Below, piece after piece: positions 1-11,230 of a stretch of DNA of 64,000 bases. How positions within the stretch are numbered: the stretch's first letter is position 1; each line of letters begins with the position of its first letter. A model generated the notes under the pieces. It saw nothing but the letters and a program-made list of their open reading frames with translations, was not told the origin of the DNA and ran no database searches. The stretch is from contig LATX02000001.1 in the NCBI GenBank assembly GCA_001466705.2, positions 2,728,001-2,792,000 on the forward strand. The letters are read 5' to 3'. The DNA is from Moniliophthora roreri (taxonomy: Eukaryota; Basidiomycota; Agaricomycetes; Agaricales; Marasmiaceae). A program made the position numbers and the translations under genes.

Positions 1-756
1 GAAGGCCTCTTTAGGTGAGATACCGTAGATCTCGGTCGTACTCGCAGACTAATTAAACCCTGGCAAAATCCACGTATAGATCTCCCAGTCCCTTCTGTAC
101 GTGGATACCTGCCAGTGCTTCAGAAATACTTTGACGCTCGCAGTCCGATGGTTCGCCGAAGTGAATTTCTAATTAAAGATAAGTGTCATCGGTCGCACTC
201 CACATTTCGAAGAGGAAAAGGACGAGTCGCGAAGACCGCGTTAATTATGGTCCTGCGAAGAAAGGAACGAGTCGAGGGCCTACGAGGTATACCGTAGAAA
301 AGAACGCTGACGCGTGGTCTTCTCGTCAGTCTGTTTACTTCCCATCACGATCTCAACAGCGATAATCTGTCCTTCATCCCTCGTCTCATTGTCAAAGACT
401 CTTGGAAAGAGTGTCTATGAATTCATATGGTCTACGAATGACTTTGGAAGCTCAACGTATTCATTTTCACTCATCTGGGTGCGTGCCCTTCGAAAGGCGT
501 TCTTCTCTCAATACTGACCACTTGTTAGGTCATGCCTGGAATAGGGAATTCCATCTCCGACGTCCGGCAGACTTCTTGCTATTGGTTCCCTTTGTTTCTT
601 CAGCCCTTTATAAGGGAGAGCGAATGCCTTCACTTGATTCCAAACGACCCATTTCTCTATCAAAATAGGTCAGTTGCCAGGAGTTCACCCGATTGACCTA
701 CCACTCAAAGTCGCCGTCCTCTTGCAGCACATCCTTCTTTCCATCACGTCCTAGTC
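1..756. other. Region upstream of the first F-box gene, no gene seen
   Basis: Only short overlapping open frames are present (the longest about 88 codons) and none has recognisable protein character. The last 100 bases are pyrimidine-rich and presumably hold the promoter and 5' leader of the F-box-like gene that starts at 757. I see no repeat or RNA gene here. Confidence 0.4.
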
Positions 757-2340
757 ATGGTACATTCTCCCCCTAGGCTGACACCCGAGGTCCAGCTGGT
801 CCCCATCTATTTGTTGAATGATGACCTTTTGTTGGTTATCTTCCATCTTTTGGACCTGAAGGATCGAATTCGAATCACGCATGTATCTCGACGCTTGCGC
901 CAGATCGGCATGGACAGTTCTTTGTTGTGGGCCGCACCAGATTTCACCCTGCCCGAATTGGCTTCCGAAATGCTCCTACGTTCCAAGTCTGCGCCCCTCA
1001 GTATTATCGTGCCCAATGGTGATCGCCCGGTCGATGGAGATCTGCTTTGGGATGCTATAGAGCAAAGGATGGACGTTATTCAACTCCTTCATCTTGAGCT
1101 GGAACATGAGCAGAGAGATCAGACTGCACAAGACATGAGAGAACGGCTTGTTGCCCCTGGTGCCGCTCTCATGTTCTTGTCCATCATTTCCCCTTACCCG
1201 CTCCCAAGAAACTACCACAAGAACAACGCGCGGGCTCTTAAAAGCTTGAAGCTGGAAGTTCCATTCACTTCGTGGTCATGGAAATCACCCATGCTTCAGG
1301 AGAACCTTACCTTCCTTTCGCTCGATAACACCGCGGGTCCCCAACGTTATGGATGTGTTTCGGGCCTTCATGACGCCCTCAATAAAATGTCGCACCTTCA
1401 AGTACTTCGTATTTCTGATTGCCTGCCACGCGGGGAACCGACGCCTACAACCTCCGCTCACTTACCCCACTTATGTCGTCTAACTCTCATATCGATAGGA
1501 ACTCAGGATTCTTACAACATCCTGACTACCTTGTCTTTTCCCAGCTCAACCGCTGTATTCGTCCATGGCGGTTTCCTGGTACCACAGGACAAAGATCAAG
1601 CGCTGAAGGCGATGGAAGCTGCTATTATCTACATGTTTCCGGCGGGTGACAGTGTTGTTGATAGTCTTCAGCTGGGTTTGGCTGATATGACGATATTCCA
1701 GCTAAAAGCTTGGACCGAGACGCTGTACTTTGGCTCGGATGCACTTCATATCCCTCCACGACTTTGCTTGCAGATGAAGTGGTTTATCCCTCCAGATGAA
1801 TTCTACTCTGACACAGTCATCAAAGCGGCCATTGAGGTGCTTCCTCTGCAGCAGCTTCGCTTTCTTGATATGAGGGTCGCTGATGGTATCGTCGACGATA
1901 GTATTGTACCCAAGTTTGGTCCACTACCCAAACTGTCCTGTATCATGGCTGAAGGTGAATCCGGTCATGATTTTGTGGGGGTTTTCGAAGATTGGGGGGC
2001 ATTGTCAGAGCCAATGGCAGAATCGGGTGTCGGGATGGTTTTCCCCGCACTGGAGACATTCGCCGTCAGGGGTCTCGACTTTTCGGTCGATTACTGTTAT
2101 GACAGGCTGCTTGACGCTCTCGAGCAGCGTTCACGACGGGGGCGGAAATTGCAGGGACTTTGGGTGAGAGAAAGTATCAACTTTTTTGAACATTCCGTCG
2201 ACGAGTTCGAAGAAGTCGTTGAGAACGTTGTATGGGATGGAGTGGAAATAACGCCAGAGGACAGTGGTTCTGACGTTGCGGACGACGAACGTGTTGATCC
2301 CGGGGACGGCGAAGATGAGCTGGACGACGACGATTTTTAA
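757..2340 (+). CDS. F-box-like protein
   Basis: A single uninterrupted 527-codon frame. Residues about 18-60 (LLNDDLLLVIFHLLDLKDR followed by RITHVSRRLRQIGMDSSLLW) fit the F-box pattern of a leucine-rich helix, a conserved V-S/C-R-x-W/L-R segment and a terminal tryptophan. F-box proteins bind Skp1 and present substrates to SCF ubiquitin ligases. The rest is alpha/beta and leucine-rich without a clear repeat register, as in many fungal F-box proteins of the large lineage-specific families, and it ends in a very acidic tail (DDERVDPGDGEDELDDDDF). The ATG at 757 is chosen because the F-box follows at once and no upstream in-frame ATG is evident. The substrate cannot be told. Lack of introns is unusual for this window and is common in recently expanded F-box families. 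Confidence 0.8.
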   Translation: MVHSPPRLTPEVQLVPIYLLNDDLLLVIFHLLDLKDRIRITHVSRRLRQIGMDSSLLWAAPDFTLPELASEMLLRSKSAPLSIIVPNGDRPVDGDLLWDAIEQRMDVIQLLHLELEHEQRDQTAQDMRERLVAPGAALMFLSIISPYPLPRNYHKNNARALKSLKLEVPFTSWSWKSPMLQENLTFLSLDNTAGPQRYGCVSGLHDALNKMSHLQVLRISDCLPRGEPTPTTSAHLPHLCRLTLISIGTQDSYNILTTLSFPSSTAVFVHGGFLVPQDKDQALKAMEAAIIYMFPAGDSVVDSLQLGLADMTIFQLKAWTETLYFGSDALHIPPRLCLQMKWFIPPDEFYSDTVIKAAIEVLPLQQLRFLDMRVADGIVDDSIVPKFGPLPKLSCIMAEGESGHDFVGVFEDWGALSEPMAESGVGMVFPALETFAVRGLDFSVDYCYDRLLDALEQRSRRGRKLQGLWVRESINFFEHSVDEFEEVVENVVWDGVEITPEDSGSDVADDERVDPGDGEDELDDDDF

Positions 2341-2465
2341 ATTCAAATCTTTCATATGTGCAGTAATTGAGTGGTGTATCTTCCAGGGGCACGAGATTCA
2401 AAGCGAAAGCAATGCATTGACTCCATTAACTAGAGATCTTATCAACTGGTTGTTCTTTATGTACA

Positions 2466-4725
2466 TTAGACAGACCGTTTCCTGAACATGACCTTCGTTT
2501 TCGCATCCAGAAGAATCCTTGTTCCGAAGAAATTGGTCTTGGGCTTCTCATCCCCCTCGTCAAGTTTGATGTCGTAGTGCAATAATGTATGCGAAAACAG
2601 TAACTTGAGCTCATTTACGGCGAAGAAGCGACCTGTTCCATTTTCAGATCATAGGTCAACGAAAATGAGCGACCATGGCTTACCTGGACAAGCATGCTTG
2701 CCTAAAAGGAAGTGAAGTTCGAAGCTCAGAAGTAAGCGCTACTTGTCAAACCTTGCCACTTACCTGCACCAAATGCAAGATAACTGGCTTCGGGGGTGAC
2801 CATTTGATGCTTCAGGCTTTCACCTTCCTTTTCCCTTTTCCTGTAGGATCGAAAAGCGTCAAATTCAGATGGATTTAGGTAGTTAATCTGCCTTGGTCGT
2901 CAGTTCACATATGGTGCTTGTCAGAAACTGTCTAACCTCGTCGAAATGAGTCGCTTGGAGACAAGTCATAATAACAGTGCCGGCTGGCACCACTATCCCA
3001 TTCGAGAACGTGAAGTCATGCAAAGGCATCCGGGAAATACTGACTGCAAAAACGAAACAATGAGAACTAAACGGATTCCAACAGAAACAAGGGGATATAC
3101 GTGGAGCGGAGCTAGACACTCGCTGAGGAACGGAATAATGAGAACTCGATTGGATTCCAACGTGAACAGTGGGACATACCTGTGATTCTTTCAAAAAGCT
3201 ATCCAGCAATCTCATCTTTCCCATTGCGGCCTTAGTCCAGCCTTCATCTTGGATTATACCCTCTATTTCATCGCGGAGCGGCTTGATCAGTTCGGGTCGT
3301 GACACGAGGTTGAATAATGCATGGGTGTAAGCCTTTGAATCACACCTTCAGTATAACAAGAATCACCTCGGCTTACTGAAAGCTCACCATACTCTATCGA
3401 CAAAGACTTCCGTCAGAAGATAGCAGCTATAAAGAAAAGAGGCTACACGTACAGTAGTGTGAATGGCAGCCATATTCGTTATCAATACCCTTTGAATAAG
3501 GCCGTGCACGTCCGGGGCTTGCTTCCTGGCATTGACAGCTTTGATGAGCCAAGTCAATAAATCGTCCTAGATATGTATACGTTTTGGCGAAATCACGTTG
3601 CAGGTCCTTCGATTACTCACCGGTGCATCCCAATCGTCGCCTAGCTCCTTGAATTTTTCCAGACGGTCGACGATCACAGGTCGAAGAAGTTTCGAAGCAC
3701 GCGCAAGCGCCGCTGGCTGAGGATTTAAATACCATCCAACCAGGCTAACGATTCGTCAGGACCAGGACAGCAATCGAAAGTTAGACAACGAACGGTTGGA
3801 TAAACCTGGGGAAAAGGTTAATCATCTGAGTGGCCTTGAAGACATGTCGCGTGAATTCGATGTTGAGTGTCTATATGAACGTGAGCAACAGTTTTCAGGA
3901 TGTGCAGCTGGACAGTTTACCTTCCATTCTTCGTTACGACATAGTGGAAGACCGACGAACAACCTGTTACTTGCTCGACATACAATATTCAGCACCTTGT
4001 GCAACGTAGGAACCTTCGTCCATTCTACGGCCAAAGTCTAGTTGCCAGGGACAGCTGGGCGTTTATACACTCACCAGTAGTCTCTGGAATCTCATCATTG
4101 AATGCAGCGACCATTTCATCATATACATCCGGAGCTTTCAAGCCAATACTGCGGGTGAGTGTGTTCTGAATCACCTCGAGGTGATAAGGGACTTTGTTTA
4201 CTTCGCTTCCGAAAATGAGGTTCGTGTGGAACGTCTAAAGTCATCTTTCTCGGTCCGGGGTAACTTGTTTTCAAATCTCTACTGACCTCTGCGAGAGCTG
4301 CCCGTAACGAGAGCTGTTCATCGGTTGCCTTCCTTAGGTCCTCGATCATTTCTTTGCCGGAGATTACGACTACCCAACGGTCCAAGAAGGGCACTTTGAA
4401 GGCAGAATTGGGATACTGTAGAGTCAATGTCCGCTGTCGATTCAGATTTTACTGTCAGATATCAGGTGGCGACTAACGCGATTGTATCCTTCTCGTATAA
4501 TAATGCTAGCATTTTTGATGAAATTGTAGGCAGAGATATACGACGAGAAGAAACCTCTATTGCCAACGGTAGGAATGGCGTCCAGCTAAGAACGATCAGG
4601 ATGAAGTTGTGATGATGAGCACGACGAGAATTCACCTTTGCCATTCGAGCACGATAGCGAGTGATGCTGGTGAGCAGAACAACGGTCACCAGAGCACATA
4701 GTGGGAGGAGGATTGGTTGGAGCAT
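2466..4725 (-). CDS. Cytochrome P450 monooxygenase, copy 1 (ent-kaurene-oxidase-like)
   Basis: Fifteen exons can be pieced together by splice signals and by alignment with the paralogue at 54155-56356. The N-terminus is a membrane anchor (MLQPILLPLCALVTVVLLTS, then RYRARMAK), followed by AIPTVGNRGFFSSYISAY, YPNSAFKVPFLDRWVVVISG and the I-helix region (NMAAIHTT, SM, AYTHALFN). The K-helix ExxR is ESQR, with an intron between Q and R. The heme loop is FGAGKHACPGRFF, with the cysteine ligand on an 18-nt exon (2684-2701). The protein ends KTKVMFRKRSV. All key P450 motifs are present and no frame lesion was found, so it should be active as an ER-bound monooxygenase of terpenoid- or alkaloid-type substrates. 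Substrate and exact CYP family are not determinable; it resembles fungal CYP512-type enzymes. Notable parts are a 6-nt exon (3388-3393), a 22-nt exon (3101-3122) and two similar 57-nt introns. Confidence 0.88.
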
Positions 4726-4952
4726 GGTGGGGAGAATCCCATTGTCGACGTCCTATTTATGAGCTACGACGGGACCTTGGAAGTCATCGGGCGCCGAAGG
4801 ATAAGCAGCAGAGATAATATAGGAGCATTTTTGCGCTCTTCTTCGTGTGAAGATGCGTCGGGGGACGATCACTGATTGGTGGTTTGGCAGGTTACTGTAC
4901 ACGTAATGCACATGACACTTTACATCCGAGGTTCTGAAACATCCGTCTCCCA

Positions 4953-5986
4953 CTAGACCCAACGCGTTTGACATGGACTCCTCTTACTGCCGACACTTCT
5001 CTTCTTCTTAGCTATCCTAACAGCCCGAGAAAACAGCCCTCTTCTCGCCTGCTCTTCCAAGCCCGGTAGTACAGCCTGCCAATGTCCATTCCGCCATCTC
5101 CACTTCTCTACCAGAGGCAAAGGCGCAGAGGTTTCCTTTTTAGTCGGATGTAGCATCGGAGGGAAGACTTGGTTGAAAGTAGGTTGATGACAAGGCACAG
5201 TAAGTCGCGTGTTGTATGCACTATCTTGTATCGGAACATGTGATGGTGAGGGCGAGGGATTGGCGTGGTATTCGCATGGTGTGATGATGATGGTAGGTAT
5301 TGAAGGATTTGAGCTGGGTATTATTGTTGGCCTGGTCTAAGACTTGGATTAGCTACTCACGAGGGCAATTGATGCAGAAGAGTACTCACAAGGTGAGAGG
5401 AATGACGTTGTATACGAGGCGGCCGCTCAGCGTAACGGAAGGAACATTTTGATGCAGTCCCTGTAGCATTGGTAGGAACAAGATTGGTTGAGCTGGTATG
5501 ACTCTGGGACTTACTGTTAAAGCTCTGGGGTGTGAATGAGTACTACTTGTCTGCTTAGTGCTAGTAAAGGGTACACACCTCGTCGTCAACACCTTCATCT
5601 TCATCATATTCGTCCAAACGTTCCAGTTCCAAAAATAATTGAGTTATTCGATCTACATCATCTACCAGAATGCTCTGGATGTTGTTCCACACAGGCGCGA
5701 GTGTCCTTCCACAGCCGCCTGCAAATACTATGAAGTCTTGAACTGGGCGCATCAGTTGAAACATGTCCAAGTCTATCACCTAGATCAATTGCTTTTCGTC
5801 AAAACCGCTTTTCTGCTAAACATGAAAGAAGTATGAGAATGAAACACCCACCAGTTCCTCCTCATCCCTGCCAACTGAATTCGAACCGGAACTTGGTTCA
5901 CCAGCAGTGATACAGCGTTGTTGATTTCTCGAAGGAAACGTCAATCCTAACGCCTGAACGGTTGATCTTGATATACGGGCGAGCAT
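4953..5986 (-). CDS. Unknown protein with a probable mitochondrial presequence
   Basis: Four exons are inferred. Exon 1 begins MLARISRSTVQALGLTFPSR, an Arg/Ser/Leu-rich, acid-free start typical of a mitochondrial targeting peptide. Exon 2 reads VIDLDMFQLMRPVQDFIVFA and ends in an acidic patch (LDEYDEDEGVDDE). Exon 3 reads PAQPILFLPMLQGLHQNVPS and continues SVTLSGRLVYNVIPLTL. The last exon, after a long intron of about 180 nt, holds TVPCHQPTFNQVFPPMLHP and a basic end with EKWRWRNGHWQAVLPGLEEQ and RIAKKKR. Introns end in TAG or CAG and the frame stays open throughout. I do not recognise the family. The basic C-terminus and presequence would suit a mitochondrial ribosome or membrane-complex accessory protein, but that is only a guess. 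It lies head-to-tail upstream of P450 copy 1 with a 227-bp gap. Confidence 0.6.
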
Positions 5987-6567
5987 GATTGAGGTGGATG
6001 AGGGGGCGCACGACTTGGTCGTGGCAGGGAAGAATGTGGAGAAGAGATGGAAGATGGAACGAAGTTTCACTAGATATTTTGTTTTCCCTGGAACCGGTAA
6101 TAGGATTGGCCGGTTGCGCAAAGGACGCCCGCTCGGCATCATTGCGTCACAAGGGTCCTGTTCTCTAAGGCCCTTTAGGAAGGCATGCAGGCAAAAGCTC
6201 GATGATCTCATGGTTACCTTTGAGGCTCGATGGAAAAAAACTTGTTCAGAAGAATGACTCCGAGACTCGACTCTGATTCAACCGGTGCTGTCACTGCTAG
6301 CTAGGAATGGAGAAAGAGCGCTTGATTTTACGAGCGAATTGTTGGCGAGCAAAGAGCAAGCTGTTTTGCAAACTTGAGCACAAGTTGTTGAAATCGAAGC
6401 ACCTTGGACAGCAACAGGAAGGAAGTAGTGGAGAACAAGAGTGAGATTTGACACTGACAGCGACGGTCTCCCAATGGGATTGACTGCCGTGTGGGAAATA
6501 CAACTTTGGTGTTCTTCGAATGTACTTCTGATGAACTCGAACTGTTTGCTCCAGACCATTACGAACA
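5987..6567. other. Intergenic region between divergent genes
   Basis: This 580-bp gap separates the start of the unknown minus-strand gene (5986) from the start of the DUF6535 gene (6568), so it should contain both promoters. Short minus-strand frames at about 6278-6674 run into the 5' end of the DUF6535 gene and look like chance openings. No TATA-like box stands out clearly. Confidence 0.4.
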
Positions 6568-8995
6568 ATGAGCAGCGGTGAGCACCTCGATATCTTTTCT
6601 AACGATGCTTGCTGAATGAAAACCCGATTTTTCCACAGCAAAGGAGCCGCCGAGATATGACGATCCTTCAGCAAAAATATGGAACGTTTACCTGGCAGAA
6701 GCCGAGAAAGATGACCGGAAACCAGCAGACAACTGGAAAGGAGATATGGATGCCCTGTTGATTTTCGTACGTTGCCGTTAAATCTCTCTGCTTCAGCCTT
6801 CTCCGTATTCTAATGGTTTGCAGGCTGGTTTATTCTCTGCTAGCGTTACTGCATTCATTATTGAAAGCTACAAGACCCTCATACCAGACAATACCGATAC
6901 CACCAATCAACTGCTGGAGCGTATATCTTTTCAGCTGGCAGCCGCGAATAATGCCAGTTTCACTCTGGCGACGGCAATGCCAGACATTACCCCCGACTTC
7001 GCGCCGTCGACTTCATCTATCGTCTGCAATACCCTATGGTTCCTCAGCCTGGGTTTCAGCCTCACATGCGCACTGTTTGCAACTCTAGTTCAGCAGTGGA
7101 CTCGCAGCTATCGACAGGCAACATCCGCCAGGGAATCACCTCATCAGCGCGCTCGTATTAGCGCTTATCTTTATCAGGGCCTTCAAAGGTTCAGTATGCG
7201 TGGTATTGTCAGCGCCATCCCAATGCTACTACACATATCTCTACTCCTCTTCTTCGCCGGCCTAGTTGAATTTCTCAAACCCGTGAACGAGATTATCAGC
7301 TACCTCGTCCTCATCACTCTCACCATTTCCGGGCTAATATACGCCATACTTACCTTTCTACCTCTCTTCTACTTCGACTGCCCATACCAAACACCACTTA
7401 CCAGCCTCTGCTGGAGACTCCTTTGTGGACTACATCTTATCCGTCGAATAAACAGCCAAGGTGTATCCATCCCTGTATACTGTTCCCAAACAAAAGCTCG
7501 GGAACTCGACGCAACAGAAATCTCATCCAAACGCGATCAGCGTGATTTCGATGCCATCTGTTGGGCTATGGAGTCTCTACAAGAAGACACCGAGCTCGAA
7601 CCATTCGTCGAAGTGATACCTGGCGTCGTTTCGGGCTTTGACTACAGTGCAAAGCTGTTGTTGTATCGTCTATTGGATCATCATGATACAGCGATCAGGT
7701 TGGGATACCGGATACCGAGGTTATTGGCTACCTGTGCAGAGGGTCAGATGGAGCTCGAGAGGGCAAAGCGGCGCGCGGTTATTTGTCTGAGTGCCATATG
7801 GTCCCTGACAATGATGGCTTTGCCGAGGCAAAGTTCCTTGTTGGAGGCACAGGGTGATACAACGCCTGTATATCTATCTAGGGAGAGCTTAAGGTTTGAC
7901 GAGCAGACACTTCGATTCATAAAGGCAGTGAATAAGGCGATTTCGGGTTTGGGCGGGTATTGTGGTATGTTCATTCAGTGTGTTGCTATTACCCCTTTAC
8001 TGAGATATTTTTACCAGTATCAACGGCGACTGTTGTTGCCCGGTCCATGCTAGACATGTTCTATGATCAGAGTATGGAGCTTGAAGAAGAGATCAACAAT
8101 TTTCTCCGAACGGGGCAATGGACCGAAGAGCGACTTGCGCTGGCAAACTCCACCGAAGGACGAGTGGCCTTGAATGTTCAAAAGAGCCTCGGACATACAG
8201 TCAAACGCATAGTTAGTTTGGAGAGGCAACTGCTATCCGCCGACTTGTCAGTAGAAAACCGACAATCGATGACTTCACCGTTATTCCACATGACGTTGGA
8301 TGCTCTATCCCAAAATTTACAAGAACTCGTTACCTCTGTGGCCTTGATTTCATTCGAGGTTTTCGAACCAAATGAAAACTCTGGCAACGACTCCCATGCG
8401 CTTGATGCCATATCGCACATACGGAACTTCCGAAGGGTGATTCACCGTGCCGGGTACTTCCTCATACTGGAATACATTTCTCATATCATTGGTATCGGAG
8501 AAGGAACATCCAAGTTAGATCCACAGCCCCCGCTACCCTACGAGGGATACAACACACTCCGAAGGTTATACTTTACAACTGATCGCTGCACACCCCGACC
8601 CCGGACAGAGTACCACTACACGGCCTCGATCGTCTTCACTTTCCTCATCGATGACTCTATATCCCGCAGATTTACCGAATTCGCAACATTTTGACCCCAC
8701 TACCCAAAACATACTTGTCAATCATTTTGCTATTGCCATTAGGTGTCCTGAGCTTTCAGATTCGAATCATATCTTCGAACCTCGCTCTGATGTCGAAATT
8801 TCTCAGCTCCCAGATAGTATCTTGAACCTCATTCTTTCTCTTGTCGAACGAGTGATCGATGATTCAGGGTGTGCGAAAAAGGCGAAGATGGTGGTTGAAA
8901 GATATCTTGATATCGGGATAGGCCTTGAGGAGAATCTAGACGCAGCGAGGAAGCTGATGGATGTGCTGGGTGAAAGGATGAAGAGCGTTGAGTGA
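6568..8995 (+). CDS. DUF6535 domain membrane protein
   Basis: Exon 1 is ten bases (6568-6577, MSS plus one base). Exon 2 (6639-6766) gives PSAKIWNVYLAEAEKDDRKP and DNWKGDMDALLIF. Exon 3 from 6824 continues AGLFSASVTAFIIESYKTL. This is the signature of DUF6535, a domain common in mushroom-forming fungi: tryptophan-rich start, a first membrane span and the invariant FIIESYK-type motif. Further spans are LWFLSLGFSLTCALFATLVQ, AIPMLLHISLLLFFAGLVEF and LVLITLTISGLIYAILTFLP. A long soluble C-terminal region follows and is helical in character. The join near 7965-8030 and the one near 8640-8680, where the frame changes, are uncertain; the end at 8995 assumes the downstream frame with LDIGIGLEENLDAARKLMDV belongs to the same gene. 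Molecular function is unknown for the family. Confidence 0.8.
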
Positions 8996-9826
8996 TACGG
9001 CCAATCATTCGACGTCTGACAGAGCCTGAGGTACATTAGTGCTGATACGTGGCCACTGGGCGGTTCACAGAACCCGGCAAAAGGGCATTCTACTTGGGCT
9101 GGGTCCGGAGCTGCGCCGCAGGGTTACGAGGATCCGTCGGAGTGGAGTTGGAAAGGAAGTGGGTGACATAACGTGCCTCGCTTTACTTTCCGTGGATGTC
9201 TCGATATTCATCGAATTAACGACATTGTCAAGTGTCGTATTCTTTCAATTTGCCCCGTGACCTGCTATCATCAGGCGAGTCCCTATTCGTGAATATGTGG
9301 CTTGCCAGCGGCACGCTCGAGGACGCTTGTATGTAGACCCGAGTAGAACGGCCTGTCTTATTATGTACGGGAAGAAAGGTTACTTGGAAGTTGAAGCATT
9401 CGACATACTTCTGGAGGGGGTGTAAGTTTCCGTCATGAACAGTGTATATATAGTAGAATCTGTACGTTTTATGCCAGCAATGACCGACAAGTTGCATATA
9501 TTTTTTTTTTTGGTTGAGAGTCGGGTATGTGCGTGGGAAAGGGTAGGGGTGATGGGGGATAGATATTGGGACAAAGGGCCTGACAAGAGCTTTCGACCTT
9601 GACTTTTGCTGCCTGCTGTATTATCACTCTTGACAAAGATCCACTCGCTTTATTGCTTGGTATTCACTCCCCAGAACATCGACTTTTCCTCCTCGTTCCT
9701 ACTTTATATTCTTCCCATTAACCTAGGCGCGCTACGTCTCATAACAAACCGCAGTCCCTCGCCAATTTCTTTCGACAATCTTCCTTCATTCCCCCTAAAT
9801 CTCTTTGCGGAAAATCTTAATCGCAA
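8996..9826. other. Intergenic region, no gene seen
   Basis: About 830 bp with only short open frames. It contains a run of eleven T at about 9500-9510 and a pyrimidine-rich stretch from about 9660 to 9800, which is a plausible leader and promoter for the RRM-like gene at 9827. No convincing coding or RNA feature. Confidence 0.4.
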
Positions 9827-10712
9827 ATGGCTTCAACACTCTCAGGCCTTTCAGCCTCAGTCACACGCATTCTCTACCTGACCGGTTTCTCCAAGGAGCT
9901 CAAAACCAAAGATATTCAGAGCGCATTTTCAGAGTGGGAGACTGTGAGCGGAGGGTTCAAGATAAAGTGGAGGGATGATACCAGCTTGCTCATTGTTTTC
10001 CAGGATGCTTCAGTTGGTGAGTACTCATTCCATATAGTCTTATCTTCTATTTTTTTTTTCTGACTCTCGGTCGTTACCACAAAAAACAATAGCCAAGCGA
10101 GCTTATCTGCACACGCTTGCTTACCCTCCTCCTATCCTTTTCAACGGTTCTACCGGCTCATCCGCCACCATTAAACCATATGACGGCGCAGACGCCCAGA
10201 CCGTCATCCAAAACGTAAATTCTCGTGGGCAGCACAACCCGAATAACCCTTCTCGTCGGTCGAATTCCATCTCAGGGTTCTCCAACCACCGAAATTCGAT
10301 TTCTGGTCGAAATGGCAACGGAAATGGTATGGGGCCAGCTGCGTCGGCTGCAAGCGGTATGGCACAGCACGTTACCATTCCCGAGTATGGTTCCAGTGGT
10401 CGCGAGCCTTCACCGACTCTACCGAATCTTCCCTCACACCCGACGCTAAACTCGTTGATTAGCTCGTCATTGGGTCAGGCGGTCAACAACCCCAGTCCTC
10501 CTTCTGACCCGGCCATTTTGGCGACGAGTTTAAATCCAGAGATGGCGAGTGGTGGTCCCAGGATTGGTGATCCTGGAAAGAGGATGTTGGGTGCTGCATT
10601 AGGCGTAAGACATCCTGGGCTTGCACCTAGGTCGATCAGTGGAGGTGGGAGTCCTCAGGGAGGCGTCGACCAGGTGGAGAGGGTCATGGCCGGAATTGCT
10701 ATTGCCGAGTGA
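9827..10712 (+). CDS. RRM-like small RNA-binding protein
   Basis: Two exons: 9827-10016 and 10093-10712, joined by a 76-nt intron with a GTGAGT donor and a long T run. The N-terminal 85 residues contain ILYLTGFSKELKTKDIQSAF, FKIKWRDDTSLLIVFQDASV and AKRAYLHTLAYPPPILF. This is the beta-alpha-beta layout of an RRM-like fold as seen in R3HCC1-type proteins, with the strand-forming IVF in place of a strict RNP1. The rest is low complexity: Asn/Ser/Gly-rich (SISGFSNHRNSISGRNGNGN) and then Pro/Ser-rich, ending QVERVMAGIAIAE. It is likely an RNA-associated cytoplasmic protein. No R3H domain is visible, so the family link is tentative. Confidence 0.75.
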
Positions 10713-11230
10713 ATGGAGCCAGCGTGCTTCGTTTACAACTTCATACTTGACCGTTTCATATTTCCTTTTGCCATTGATTTTTCTTTTGATCTTCTTTCAT
10801 TGTAAGTATATTGGCCTGGAGGTTATGGGCGATCAGAGGGCGGTGTAGGAATGGTGGTGAGTGGGGTCCAGCAGAGGCGGAAGGAAAAATTTTCTTTCTC
10901 AAGTTCACTTTATTCTGTTCGCTTGTTGTTCTATATGTGATCCCTTTTGAACTTGTTCGCGTTTCAGGAAGGGCAAGCTTTCGTTTTTCTTTGTGGCCAT
11001 CCTCGTTAAATGCAACATAGCATTCCTTTGCAATCATTCACGCCCTCCTCTACTTTGGCATAAATGCATAATGTATTCTCGTCAAACGCCTTTAATGGTT
11101 CAATAGTGACACACCTGAACATGATGCTTGTCATGTCGGCGCTTGCGCTTCAGTTCATCACTATCAAAAGCTGTACGCGATTTGAGTTTGACAGAGCTGT
11201 AGCTTGCTGTAGCTTATGGAACATTAGCTT
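10713..11230. other. Intergenic region, no gene seen
   Basis: This includes the probable 3' end of the RRM-like gene, with T-rich stretches near 10770-10800. Only short open frames in conflicting directions occur. Nothing recognisable. Confidence 0.4.

Noticed and set aside
2466..4725. P450 copy 1 as a pseudogene
   Set aside because: At first the frame looks broken, but each break is solved by a short GT-AG intron that restores the family motifs, and all key residues are present.
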